Shown: positions 11,050 through 22,437 of the stretch, piece by piece
Numbering within the stretch: position 1 is the stretch's first letter
Layout: each line of letters begins with the position of its first letter
Assembly: GCF_002078875.1 (NCBI RefSeq)
Contig: NC_034412.1
Location: 84,679,491 to 84,743,490, forward strand
Length of the DNA: 64,000 nucleotides
Direction: 5' to 3'
Origin: Numida meleagris
Taxonomy: Eukaryota > Chordata > Aves > Galliformes > Numididae
Notes under the pieces: model-generated
What the model was told of the DNA's origin: nothing
Database searches by the model: none
What the model saw: only the letters and a program-made list of their open reading frames with translations
Program-made: the position numbers and the translations under genes

Positions 11050-12293
11050 TGATATGAGACAACCAGCATGACATCACCAAGGGAATGTCCTGCCTGATCA
11101 ACTTAGTGGCCTTCTATGATGGCATAACTTCATCAGTGGATAAGGGAAGAGCCACTGATGTCATCTATCAGGACTTCAGTAAGGTCTTCTATCCAAACAG
11201 GAAAGATATGGATGTGATGGGTGGACCATTCAATGGACAGGGAACAAGGAATGTTCAATGCAAGATCATACCCAGAGAGCAGTGGTCAGTGGCTCAAAGT
11301 CTGGATGAAGTGGTGTCCTCCAGGAGTCAGTACTGGGACCAGTGCTTTCCAGTATCTTCATCAGTGATATTGACAGTGCGATTCAATGTACTCTCATCAA
11401 GTCTGCGAATGACACCAAGCTGTGTGGTACAACTGACATGCCTGAAGGACAGGATGCCATCCAGGAAGACATAGATATGTTCTAGCAGTGGGCCTGGGAG
11501 AACCTTATAAGGTTCAACAAAGCCAAGTGCAAGTTCCTTTATCTGGGTTGTGGCAACTCCCACTATCAGTACAGGCTGGGGGATGTAAGGATAGAGCACA
11601 GCCCTGCTGAAAGGGACTTGGGGGTACTGGTGGATAGCAAGCTGGACATGACTCAGGATTGTGTCTTCATGGCCAAGAAAGCCAACTGTATTCTGGGTTA
11701 TCAAAAGAAGCATGGCCAGCAGGGTGAGGGAGGTGATCCTGCCCCTCTGCTCTGCACTGGTGAGACCTCACCTGGAGTACTGCATCCTGATGTGGAGTCC
11801 TCAGTACAGGAGAGACGTGGACCTGTTTGAGAGGGTCCAGAGGAGGGCCACAAAAATGTGCCAAGGGATGGAACACCTCTCCTATGAGGACAGGCTGAGA
11901 GAGCTGGGTCTGTTCAGCTTGGAGAAGAGATGGCTCTGGGGATACCTGAGAGAAGCCTTTCAGTATCTAAAGGGAGGCCTATAAGAAATAAGGGAACAGA
12001 CTCTTTAGCAGTGTCTGTTCTGACAGGACAAGACGAAATGGTTTCAAACTAAAAGAGGGGAGATTTAGACTGGATATAAGGAATAAGTTTTTTATGATCA
12101 GGGTAGTGAGGCACTGGCACAGGTTGCCCAGAGATGTAGTGGATGCTGTGTCCCTGGACATGTTCAAGGTTAGGCTTGATGGGGCTCTAAGCAGACTGAT
12201 CTAGTTGTAGGTGTCCCTGTTCATTGCAGGGGTGTTGGGCTAGATGACCATTATAGGCCTCTACCAACTCAAACAATTCTTTGATTCTATGAT
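11050..12293 (+). mobile_element. CR1 LINE, 5'-truncated, second subfamily
   Basis: This CR1 copy runs from within the RT domain to a 3' end with TTGATTCTATGATT-type octamers at about 12280-12293. Its coding part and 3' UTR differ clearly from the copies at 2.9 and 43 kb and match the copies at 48.75 and 51.25 kb, so it is a separate subfamily. It is older than the 2.9 kb copy, with many substitutions. An unusual 183 bp block (11726-11908) is almost identical to the 51.25 kb copy although the flanks are not; see the findings. Confidence 0.95.
11085..12204 (+). pseudogene. Decayed CR1 reverse transcriptase frame
   Basis: RT remnant. Visible blocks are [16 protein letters not shown], then IYQDFSKVF (the domain with the first catalytic Asp, about 11161-11190), then SVLGPVL in another frame, then the catalytic box, which has decayed from FADD to SAND (about 11403-11414). 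The second Asp pair is therefore lost and the enzyme would be dead even without frameshifts. Downstream are [39 protein letters not shown] and the [18 protein letters not shown] segment, spread over several frames. The natural stop is TAG at 12202-12204. There is also an in-frame stop after DIDMF (about 11482). It is a relic with no coding capacity. Confidence 0.88.
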
Positions 12294-13558
12294 TTTATGG
12301 ACTATTTTACTTTACTTTATCTTCCTCAGAGAAGGACCATTTGGGTCTCTAGAACAAAAATGACTCTTAACACAGATGACTCTTTGTTCTTCCTAAGTCC
12401 TAGTGGAACAATCTCTTTTATAGCAGACTTATGAAGCACTCACCAAGAAAAAGCCATTTTCTCAAAATCTGTATGAGAAATGTGGAAGGAACATGTTGCA
12501 TCTCCTGCCACACCAAGAACTCAAAAAGAAAAAAATCATTTTGTTCTCATTTCCATTAGCAGAGTTAATGGGGATACTGTTAAAGAGCTCAAGCCTCTGA
12601 TTCAGCCTTCATCTGACCTCTAGCAAGGGGTTAAGCACTCAAAGTTCTGGTAGCTCATCTGTGCTAACCCATTTGACAAAAACCCTCTTGTGTATATACA
12701 GTTCATTTGCTCTTAGATTTTACTTTGGAAGTTATGAATAATGAAACACTCACACATTTCTAAAAATGCGTGACTGTATAGTAATATCAGATATTACACT
12801 TAAAAATCAATACTTAGTTAAATCAATGGTTAGAAAAATGCAGAGTGGGAGAGGGTTAACAGAGTATCCAGTTAAAGCTGATACGGCTTGAAGAAACAGA
12901 TGTTTTTAACAATATTTTCCAATTATTTATAAATATCAGTGAAACTGAACATTCTTATTTTTCATACATTTCATAAGACAACTTTTCTTTCACAGTTCAC
13001 TTTTTCCATTAGAACATTTTTATGCTCTTATAACATTTAGCACTTGAAATTCTTGTCTTCAGACATACTGTGTTTGAAAAATAAACAATACATATTTTTC
13101 TCAACCCTTCCAAAGGACTCAACTCAGCAGAGTCTGTACAGTAGGGTCATTTCTACATTCATATCATTTCTGTTAGCACTTAGTGATAACATCTCAGTTT
13201 TATGCATTTATATGTATGCAATGTAAATGAGGAACGCTGGCAAAAGTTAAATTTGCAAAAATTATTTCTATGTTCTGGTATTACAGTATCTGAGTGCCTG
13301 GATTAAGGTGCTGCATAAGAAAAAAACTTCCATGAAAGCAAATTTGAGGAAAGAATTCCATGTAATATTTAATAGTAAAGAATTTTCAAGGTTGGAAAAA
13401 TGTAAGGGGAAATGCAGCATTTAATAATTAATTAAAAATCTGCTCCCTAACTCCATCTTTGTTTAATTGGAATCAGAAATATAAACAAACTCCCTTTTCC
13501 TCACCATGAAATCCAGAGAAACACTTTTAAAACCCACTTTAAACAACACTACACTAAG
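12294..13558. other. Unassigned AT-rich DNA
   Basis: I see no gene or dispersed repeat. There are short AT-rich palindromic runs, such as TTAATAATTAATTAA near 13420, of a kind expected in such DNA. Confidence 0.6.
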
Positions 13559-13563
13559 CCATG

Positions 13564-14095
13564 TGTCATGGTTTTATGATTTTCGGTTATTGGTACTCCA
13601 CATCATAACATCATGTAGTGAATGTATCTGGTTCTCAGAAGAGAAGGATTACTACAGTCCCCACGGTACTTTGCTCCTCTGTTACCATTTTTCCAGCCAG
13701 AGGGAAAAGATAAAAGCTTGCAGTATAAAAACTTGCAGATCACGAGACCTCGTCCCTTTTTCCGCCCGTCTCTCGTCTTGGCAGCACCTCGCTCTCCAGC
13801 CGTCTTATCGTCGGTAGTAGAGTAAGGCCTACCTTGATTTTGGGACATTCTCTCTCTCTGTATTGGATTTATCAGCTTAAATTGTAATTATATTGTATTA
13901 TAGTGTATTGTTTTGCATTCCGATATCTTATTTAGTAAATTAGTTTGTTTCTCCTCAGATTGTTGCCGCTGTTCTTTGCTCTCGGGGCCATCTCCTTACC
14001 CTTTTTTCCCTTTTCCCTCTTCCTGGGGTGTGGGCCCGTGGGTCCCCCGTCCCCTTCGTCACGGAACCAGGCTGAACACCCGTAAACCATTGACA
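13564..14095 (+). mobile_element. Solo LTR 'A' of an endogenous retrovirus
   Basis: A 532 bp long terminal repeat that starts TGTCATGG and ends CCATTGACA, so the ends form the usual TG...CA inverted pair (TGTCA/TGACA). It is flanked by a 5 bp direct repeat, CCATG, at 13559-13563 and 14096-14100, the target-site duplication of integration. No internal retroviral sequence adjoins either side, so it is a solo LTR left by recombination between two LTRs. A TATA box lies at 13724-13730. About 94-95% of its bases match LTR B at 45.44 kb. The family is an avian ERV that I cannot name. A 5 bp duplication fits class II or III elements better than gammaretroviruses. Short open frames through it on both strands are incidental. 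Confidence 0.92.
13724..13730 (+). promoter_or_regulatory. TATA box of solo LTR A
   Basis: TATAAAA lies 160 bp into the LTR, after a purine-rich stretch, and is followed about 20 bp later by a GC-richer segment. This is the layout of a U3 promoter with transcription starting near 13755. The same box is kept at the same place in LTR B. Whether it is active is unknown. Confidence 0.65.
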
Positions 14096-14100
14096 CCATG

Positions 14101-17100
14101 CAAGTATTATTTGCACACTCTTTGTGTATGAGATAAGAGATAGACTTATGTCATGGATAACGAACACACACCAGTCAGAATATTTTTAATTTGGAAGGAT
14201 GTTCTGTTAAAACAAAGATAGCAAGTTTGGAAGATCACGTTACTGAATTTGTTTTGCCCCCACTAACATTCTTAATGGACAAGCCAGCAAAACAAATAAC
14301 AAACATACCAAAACCAATAAAGTATAAAAATTAAAAGAAACCAAAGAGATTGTCACCAGCAATCATCAAGGAAAAAATGTTGAAACTTCTGCTGCTTCTT
14401 TCATATTCTCAAATATTTTTATTTTGCATAGGCCACAATGAGATCTAAGGTACAAATATGTTCACTGCTCCTTCTCCAACTTTACTCTAGCAGTTTAAAA
14501 AAAAATGCAGTAGACACAATCTATAATTACAAAAATCAAGGGTAAAGAGGAAGTTTGCTATCTGGGAATCACTACTGTCTATTCTGTCACTTTGTATATA
14601 TTTGCCTCAGCATTGTTTTATTTATAAACATACACTGGGGGGGTCAGGTGAAACTCAAGGTTACAACGAAGATGAATGATGGGCAGATCTTGTGAGACTC
14701 AGAGAAGGGAAGGTTCAGGAGTGAAAAGCAGAAAACTCAGCAGACTGAAAGTATCTGGGATGGAACTTAGTCTACAGAAAAGAAATCTTTATTATAAGCA
14801 TGGGAGAGCACTGAATGGAATGGGGAAAAATAGGTTTGGATGGGATGGCAAAGGATAGAAAAGAACAATGAAAAAGGAATAATTAAAATTCAAGGTAGTA
14901 AAATTTCCCAATACTTAAGTTGCTTATTTATACCCGTATATAAGATTCAAGGATGAGGTAGAACAAAGTTTGCCATTCTAGTATCTATGCACTATATTAT
15001 GCACTGAACTACAGGAAGTAAACTTCCTACAATAAAAATCTGTCAGAATGAACCGTTTGTCATCCTCACTCTCATAGCACTCCAGCAGGAAGAGGCTAAT
15101 GTGGAAAGAAGAAGCTGGCCCCATGCCATGTGTCAGGAAAATGCACAGGATACACCCTTCAGGACTCTTCCTGAAAGGAAAGAAAGTTAGGGTGGAGTTT
15201 GGCAATGCATAAAGCAGAATCCCAGGCACATCCGTGCAGTGGCAGAGTGCTGGGGATTAAAAGCAAGTTTGTTCTTCCCAGGAACTGAGTATCATATCAG
15301 TAGCACTGAATCTCGGCTTGCAAATCAATAAAAGGACAGGATAACAGAGTATTACTCCATAGCTGTAATATTTTCTCCTAAAAATAATGAAATAAACTCT
15401 TTTGTTTATTAGGAACCAAGTTCAGATGAATTTCTTAAGTGCTATTCCTGTATACATATATACACACATATTTAGTGGAAATACATTCATCTACTAAAGT
15501 AGGACAAATATATTGGAAAAAATAAGTAAATGCAGTTAACATTAATACTAGAATGTTACATTTCTCAAATCCTGGTGATGAGTGGTATTCAGGGTTGAGC
15601 TGTCAATATTTTTGGTTGCAGTGGAATGTGATCCTCTTGAATATGAGCAATAACAAGTAGCCAGAAGGGATGGAGTGCAAAATATTTACAGGGAATAATA
15701 CAAGTCTCAGATGTCTTCATTATGCTTAGAAAGTAGAACACCCAAATGTGTGCAGACATAAAATGTCTATGTGCAAAACATTTGTGTGCAATTCCCTCTC
15801 TCACTGCAGGACTGTGTGATAGCTGTTCTCATGCATATGCATTTTAGAATCATCTTTCTTATTTCAGAGAGTTAACAGAGGGTTAAAAAGCAAGACAAGT
15901 AAAATTTTGTGCCTTTAACTACAAAGACCTTGGAGAATTATAATGAACCCATTTTAAAATTGTGTCTCACAATTGTTTCTGCATAAAAGAGAGGAAGATA
16001 AGTGGGCTGAAGCATATGATTTGGAATTTCATTCAGGATTTGATTTCATATGTACAAAACCTGAATAAGAACTATGGGACTACATGTATAAAACTCATCA
16101 AAGTTTGTTTGGGAGCTACTGAACCTCAAAAATTAACAATTATAGCATTTTCCTCTATTCAGTAAAAACTGTAGAACTTAATCCAATTCTCACAGAAGTC
16201 AAAGACAATCTATTTGCTGCTTTCCAGTCACCAAGAATTGGATCTTTTGTCACTGGCCATCTCATAAGGAATTCAAGGATCTATTCATTGATGTACAGGA
16301 TACTTTCAAATGAGCCCTTTTTGTAAGACTAATTGCTATTATATGATAATGCAAATGACAAGCTTATTTTCTAATGTGCACTTTTCAGATAATAACCTGA
16401 ATCTAATGTGCTAAAGTGTTGCACTGCAGTATACTGAATTACTGGAAGTCAATTCAGACAAGGTATTTAGCAGTGAGCATATATAATGACATTCACCAGG
16501 CACAAAGAAAAAAAGTCATTTTCTTTTTAGATGAAGAAGAATGAAGCACATTTTCTTACTGTGCATTTATGTTATTTGGTAAATTGTGAAACTTAAAGTA
16601 GGAGATACATGTCCAGGATTTTGTTCAGATACTGTTTCCTTGGTAGTAATGGACTCTTATAACTTCTTGAGCAAAAAAATACTTTGAACGCTCAAATATC
16701 TTAGACTCAGTAGGAATTCCGTCCCACTCTCACCTGACCTAATCTTGGAGTGTTTACTTCTTTAGTGATTTTGAAGGAGTCTCACATGAAACTCAGCTAA
16801 ATTACTGTGATTTTTTTTGTTTGTTTCTTTGTTTTTGTAGGACACTATCACAATATGTGTTTTTATAAGCAGTATGAAGCAATCTCAGGTTTTGAAGGCA
16901 GAAGGAAAAGAAACCCAATATATTTGTTATTGCTTCCTTTCCAAAGAGCTGGGGTTTCTATTTGATATTAAGAATAGTAAAACTCAGAGACAAATACAAA
17001 TAAAAGAAAATTTGATGGCACATTTTTTCAGAAGTGCATCTGTTTCGGAGTACTGGTAGAATCTAGATGGCCAGTTGATGGATGTTCCCTGATTCAAGCA

Positions 17101-19695
17101 CTTTTTAAATACATAAATCAGAAATAAATGTCTCAAACAGGTGTTCTTTTTGTAGTAAACACTATGAGAAAAGCTTTGCAGGAGAGTCATCTGTGGATTT
17201 CTGCATGTAATGAAGAACTATTTCCAAATAAGCCTGCTTTTTCTTTTTTTAATCATGATCTAATAGAACTTTCTGTCCAAAATGCTTGTATTACATATTC
17301 TCTGGGATCCAATGAACAATTTTCTCTACGTCATTGCAAAACATGTACTCATTATCACGTGTCACATACAGCGTGCATTACAGCCACGGGGGTCCATTCT
17401 GATTCCATGATGATAATACTGAAGAATTTCATTCCCATTCGCTAACTTCTGCATTACACTGGCTACCTTCTGGTTAAAATAACACGCATGCCCCTTCTTA
17501 AGGCCCATCCTGGTAAAGATTTCAAGTGTTCATAAATTCACACTTTTCCTTGGTTGTTGAAATAGTAATTAAATAAATCTCAGAGGAGATGCCAGTTCCT
17601 GCTTGAATTTGATTAATCTTATTTCAACACAAAATGCTTCAATCTAGCAACAGGAATCTGGTCTGAAATTGTCTTCATTCATAACCTGTACACTTTGAAG
17701 AATCACAGGAAGGACAGATTTTGCTTCATTAGTGCTGTAGAACAGCACCAGTAATTTCCCTGAACTAAAAAAAAGTCTATTAAATGCTTTGAGTTTGAGA
17801 GACAGAACTTTGTCAGTTCCCCCTTTTAAACACAACTGAGCTTTGCAGCAGCAGCGCTGTTACCTATATAATTGACAAAAGATCAAAAGTAATTTTTTGG
17901 CAATACTTTGAGACCTTATTGTTTTTGTCTCCTCTTAGGGATTGTCACAAATTAGGTACAGAAATACAAACCACTACAAATTCAGAGCTGGGACATTTAA
18001 ATAAGATTAAATTCTACACCACGAGGTTTTGGAGATTAACACCAAAATTGGATCTTACTTTCAGCTGTGATTTGGAAGGAGTAGAAATTCCGCGTCACAA
18101 GAAACTTCATTCAGCATTTCAATACAACATGACCTTTCATGGTAACACTAAAAAGAGACAAAATCTTGTAGAGATAGTCCACCATAAAAAAAATACCTTG
18201 GAATTTTTATAGTTGGAGGAAGTGATTTGTTCCAGAAAATGAAAGGTAGTTTATTTTTCACAAATTATTATATAAAAAAATAGACACTGGCACTTTTTGA
18301 AAATACAATGACAATATTTTGGCCTGATATTAATTACTTTCTTAGCCTCTGATGCATCCTACTGAAAGATTGGAAATATGTTGGGTACCCTCTAGTGGGC
18401 AAAATATCATATAACTTCTTATCATCAAAAAATGAGAATTCGTGCACACATTTCAAGACAGTGAGGTATTGATTTCAACTTTAGAAAGAGCATGAAAAAT
18501 TCTGATGTAGCTATGATCTAAAACATAAAGGAGTGTAGACATAACTGCTAAAAGAAAAGATATTCAACATTTCATTTTGTTTCTAAGAATAAATCATGGA
18601 ACTATAGCCACATGTAAGGTTCCATTCTTCTCTTACAGGCTGGAATGTCTCACTGTAATTTCATGGTACTTGTACTCCTGTTAAATCCCCAGGTAATGGT
18701 TGTGCTCTTCAGAGTCCTATCAATAGATGCACAGCAGTCCCTTCAGAATGCAAGCTAAACAAAAAGCTCATACTAGGAAATAATCATATTTTTTTTTGTG
18801 ATAGAGTGTGTAAGAAAGTACAAAGTGAAGTTGCTATTAAAAATCCTCTCTCTATATATATTTTTTTAAACAGAGAACCAGGATTTCCCAGCTCCTGCTG
18901 AACTTAGATTCATACTCATTTTTTATCTCACTTCAGCTGCTCACTAGCCATACAGTGTTGGCAGATATGGATCAGACATTGTAGATATTATTGGTTTTCT
19001 CTATAGAGAAGCTGTGAAAACTTCACAGATGGAACTGAGGATTATTGTGGTACATAGATGCTGCAAACACGTCTTCTAATAACAGACATTAAAAGACATC
19101 TTCAGAACAACCATTACTAGCTACCTGGAACAAGCAGTAAATTAGATATGGTATATTTGCTTTTTTTCCCCTATAATTTGTTCTTATCTCTTATCTGTCA
19201 TTTCTTTGAAGAATGTGAACTTTATGATGTTTTGACGGTCACTACGTAATTTACACTGACTAATTTCTCTTCCTCTGTGCAACTGAATTACATCACTGGT
19301 TTGACAGATCAATTAACGCTTTGTCAGTCTTTTCTTCCCACATTATTCATTAGTAGGTCACCTTCCTTTATATACCATCTTTATATCTTTTCATTTCATA
19401 GCTATTTCTAACACTAATTTGACACATGTATTATTAGTGCTTCTGTTTTCTGGATGCAAATCAGATGCATTCAAGAATGTTTCACTCCTTACCCATGTTA
19501 GAAAATTTCATAATAGAAATTTCACTTTCTCTTTGCGTCAGTAGTTCCTTTCTCATTTTCAGGTGCCTGGAAGAACATTCAATAAAGGATTTATGTGCCT
19601 AAAACCAGTTTTTTAAAAAGGAATCTATCTTTTCAAGGCATGGAGTTGTGTATCTGAGAATGGGAAGCAAAATAGTTGGCACGCAGAGTAAACAC
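14101..19695. other. Unassigned AT-rich DNA
   Basis: 5.6 kb without a recognisable gene or dispersed repeat. There are occasional T-rich runs (for example 16810-16835) and AT-rich microsatellite scraps (15450-15475, 18845-18865). Open frames are at most about 105 codons and lack domains. Confidence 0.6.
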
Positions 19696-19716
19696 AGACC
19701 TGCTGTTAGCAGGTCT
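19696..19716. repeat. Tight 9 bp inverted repeat
   Basis: AGACCTGCT, the loop GTT, then AGCAGGTCT form a perfect 9 bp stem. It sits at the left edge of a somewhat GC-richer stretch (about 19690-20100) that I cannot assign. Confidence 0.75.
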
Positions 19717-22267
19717 CAGTTGGGAGCATAACCAAAATTATCCCTTCTGAGAGCACAGATTCAGAGACTCCCTCCATTCATGGCACGAGCCAGGTTCAGC
19801 CCTAGAGCTCAGCTGGTGACAGCGCAGCACAACCGCCAGGCCCTATCCAGGATATGCAAAGCCAGAGTTTCTACTCTCTTTGCAGATTCAGATGTTTCGA
19901 ACTGCATTTTTCACCTCCTGGAAGACTACCCTAAACAACAATAAATGTGCCTATCTGAGCACAACAACGACGTTGGACCAACACTTGCCAAAGAAGGTGG
20001 GAGTGGAGAAGAGCAGGACACTGCTGCAAGCCATGGAGCAGGGTCCTGTGTTCCCTTCCCCTGTGCAGCTTCTGCAAGGATTCTGGATTATACAGTGATG
20101 GGAAAGGCATGAGATATGCTGTTACTGTAGTTAATACCATTATGTTTGATTTTAGGAAAATAATCAATCCTGCTTATCAGAAGGAAAGAATGAAGTTATC
20201 CATATTAAAATATTCTGGGGAGCATTCTATTTCTTCTCCCATTGCCCTCTGGTCACTATGGCTAAACTCCTCTCATGTGAGAGTAGAGAAAAATCTTTTT
20301 ATTCTCTTGAAAAGAATAATCATTTTTCAGGGAACAGGGAACAGAAGTTTCTGGACAATCATCTTTCATGTAAAAAAAAAAAAAAAGACCTACAAAAATG
20401 TCTTACAAACAACAACTCAAAATTATAGAACTGCTTTTCCAAGGTTTATGCAATCTCCATACTTCAGGCAAAACCTTTTGTTCATCTTCATACTTGAAAG
20501 ATGTAATCAAACTTAAATACCTCATGTGGCTTTTTTTTTCTCAGAAGCTATGATATTCATATTTATAAGAGAGTTTACATGTACACTATACTCCTGGGAG
20601 TTTCTCTCTGGTCTAAAAGACTGATTAGTATTTCTTTCATGCCTGAATCAAGTTCAAAATGATCTCAACTAGAAGCAAGGGAGGGGAACCGAAGTCTTTT
20701 TCTCTAACAAATCCCTTGAGTCTTACAAGAGCTCAAAAGGTAAGGTAAAATCACAACTCCCATGTAGAGCAATTCTGTCACTATTTCCCTCAGAGAAGTG
20801 ACACAAATCACTCTTAAAATCAAAATCAAGCTGCTAGTAGTAACCCAGAGGAATAACTGGATCTTGAAAAACAACTTAATTTGGTTATTTCTATGGCTAA
20901 TCATTCTTTAGTATAGTGTTTTCTATAAATACCGTGGCTTTATGTAGCTCCTCTGTTTTGCTTTCCGTATAGATATTTTTAACACATTATGTGTTTAGGA
21001 GAATAGGATAAATAAAGATGGCTTCTTCAGTCTAGGATTCTAGTGGCAACTGTATTTTTGTGAAGAGCTTAAAATGCTTGGCTTAAACTTCAAGCCAAAC
21101 ATTTCGTAAAATTAAGCAGATGGCTGCTGGCTCTGTAGTACTATCTAACAGAAACGAGTGCTGGAAAGACTAAACTCTTGTCCAGACAATGGAAATATTC
21201 CTGATTTTAAATCATCAAAACAATCAGCTCATCTCAAAATTAACACATCCTTTGGTGACCAAGAAGGCATACACATACACCAAGAAAGGAAGCCTGCTTT
21301 TTTTAACGTAGAAAATTGTAGGTATTGAAACAAAGATGGTTTAATAATCCTGAAAATAAAGGCACTTTAAAAGTGACAGAACATTCAAGGATGTTAACAT
21401 ATTTCCCCATTTAGGTAAGTCTAGTCTTACTTCATAGCTACTTTGTTCATCTGTGGCTCTATTTCCACAGCAATAGCAGAAGGCAGAGTTGCTGGGTAAT
21501 TTTCAGGTTCTGTTCCCTTAATATAAATGTTCTGATGTAGTCATTAGATCACAGCAAAGAGACCATTACCAATATCTTTAAGCAAAATGCTTGTCCTAGG
21601 CTCTGGATACATTTCTAGCTAGGTTGACCACTTATCTCATGAGGCCACTCACAGGAATAAGGCTTCCCCCACATCAGGTCACAGGAACTGCTTGTATCCC
21701 TGGAAAAAGCATAATGCAGGAAGGAAGCCTGATTTAGGAAAGGGCAGGACCATGATATCACCCTCTTCTCATGCAGTGGAGGCATGTGAATGCTGGTAAT
21801 ACAGATTTCCTTCTGACAGCTCAACCGAGGGACAATGAGGTAAGGCCTTGAAAGCTCCAAGTACAGTTCTACCAGTCCAGCTCTGCGTTGTTCCTAGCCC
21901 CAGCCCTCCCCAGCCTCCTCCTGCAGGTCCTCTTGGGCGGCTGCTGCTAAGCAAGGCTTTCTCAGCACTTTCCTACCACTCCTTCACCCTGCCCAGCAAC
22001 ATCTTTGCTGAGTTCCTTGCTCTGTTTCCAAAATTTGCCTACAATATGTCCCCAGTCCTTAGCTTCCCACATGCATTCAGCACTATAGAGACACTACTCC
22101 TTGTCTGGCTAATTACAATGCAGGAGATGAGTACCATATGGATGCTAGTATTAAAAGTATTATAAATCACTTACTTGACCACTAATTTTGAACTCTGGAA
22201 GACATTCTGTTCTTAGATGCCAAGGAAATCGATCATATATTTTCTGAATGTGTGTATTGTGCCATGT
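19717..22267. other. Unassigned DNA, locally GC-richer
   Basis: About 19740-20100 and 21840-22000 are richer in GC than the window average and could be old repeats or parts of unrecognised exons. However, no open frame there has a domain, codon pattern or flanking splice sites that I can defend. An A14 tract starts at about 20371. The rest is ordinary AT-rich DNA. Confidence 0.5.
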
Positions 22268-22437
22268 TCATAGAATCATAGAATCATTAAGGTTGGAAAA
22301 GACCTCTAAGATCATCTAGTCCAACTATCCACCTATACTAGTATTGCTCGCTAAACCATGTCCCTCAGTACCACATCACCACGTTTCTTGAACACCTTCA
22401 GAGACAGTGACTCCACCACTTCTCTGGGCAGCATGGT
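22268..22437 (-). mobile_element. CR1 3'-end fragment
   Basis: Read on the minus strand, this is about 170 bp of CR1 3' end. The plus strand shows the complement of the terminal octamers (TCATAGAATCATAGAATCA), then GGTTGGAAAAGACCTCTAAG and the segment complementary to the last RT codons (GTTTCTTGAACACCTTCA...). The sequence resembles the 43 kb subfamily but is more diverged. It is strongly 5'-truncated and carries no domain. Confidence 0.9.

Noticed and set aside
13603..13848. Open frames inside LTR A and LTR B on both strands (60-103 codons)
   Set aside because: They are shared because the LTRs are related. They cross the promoter and R regions, shift with indels between copies and match no retroviral protein.
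20109..20516. 135-codon open frame (+)
   Set aside because: Low-complexity Lys run from an A14 tract, no recognisable domain, no upstream exon or promoter context.
21848..22165. 105-codon frame with Pro/Ser-rich start (+)
   Set aside because: GC-richer DNA gives the Pro run; no domain, no splice signals that form an exon chain.
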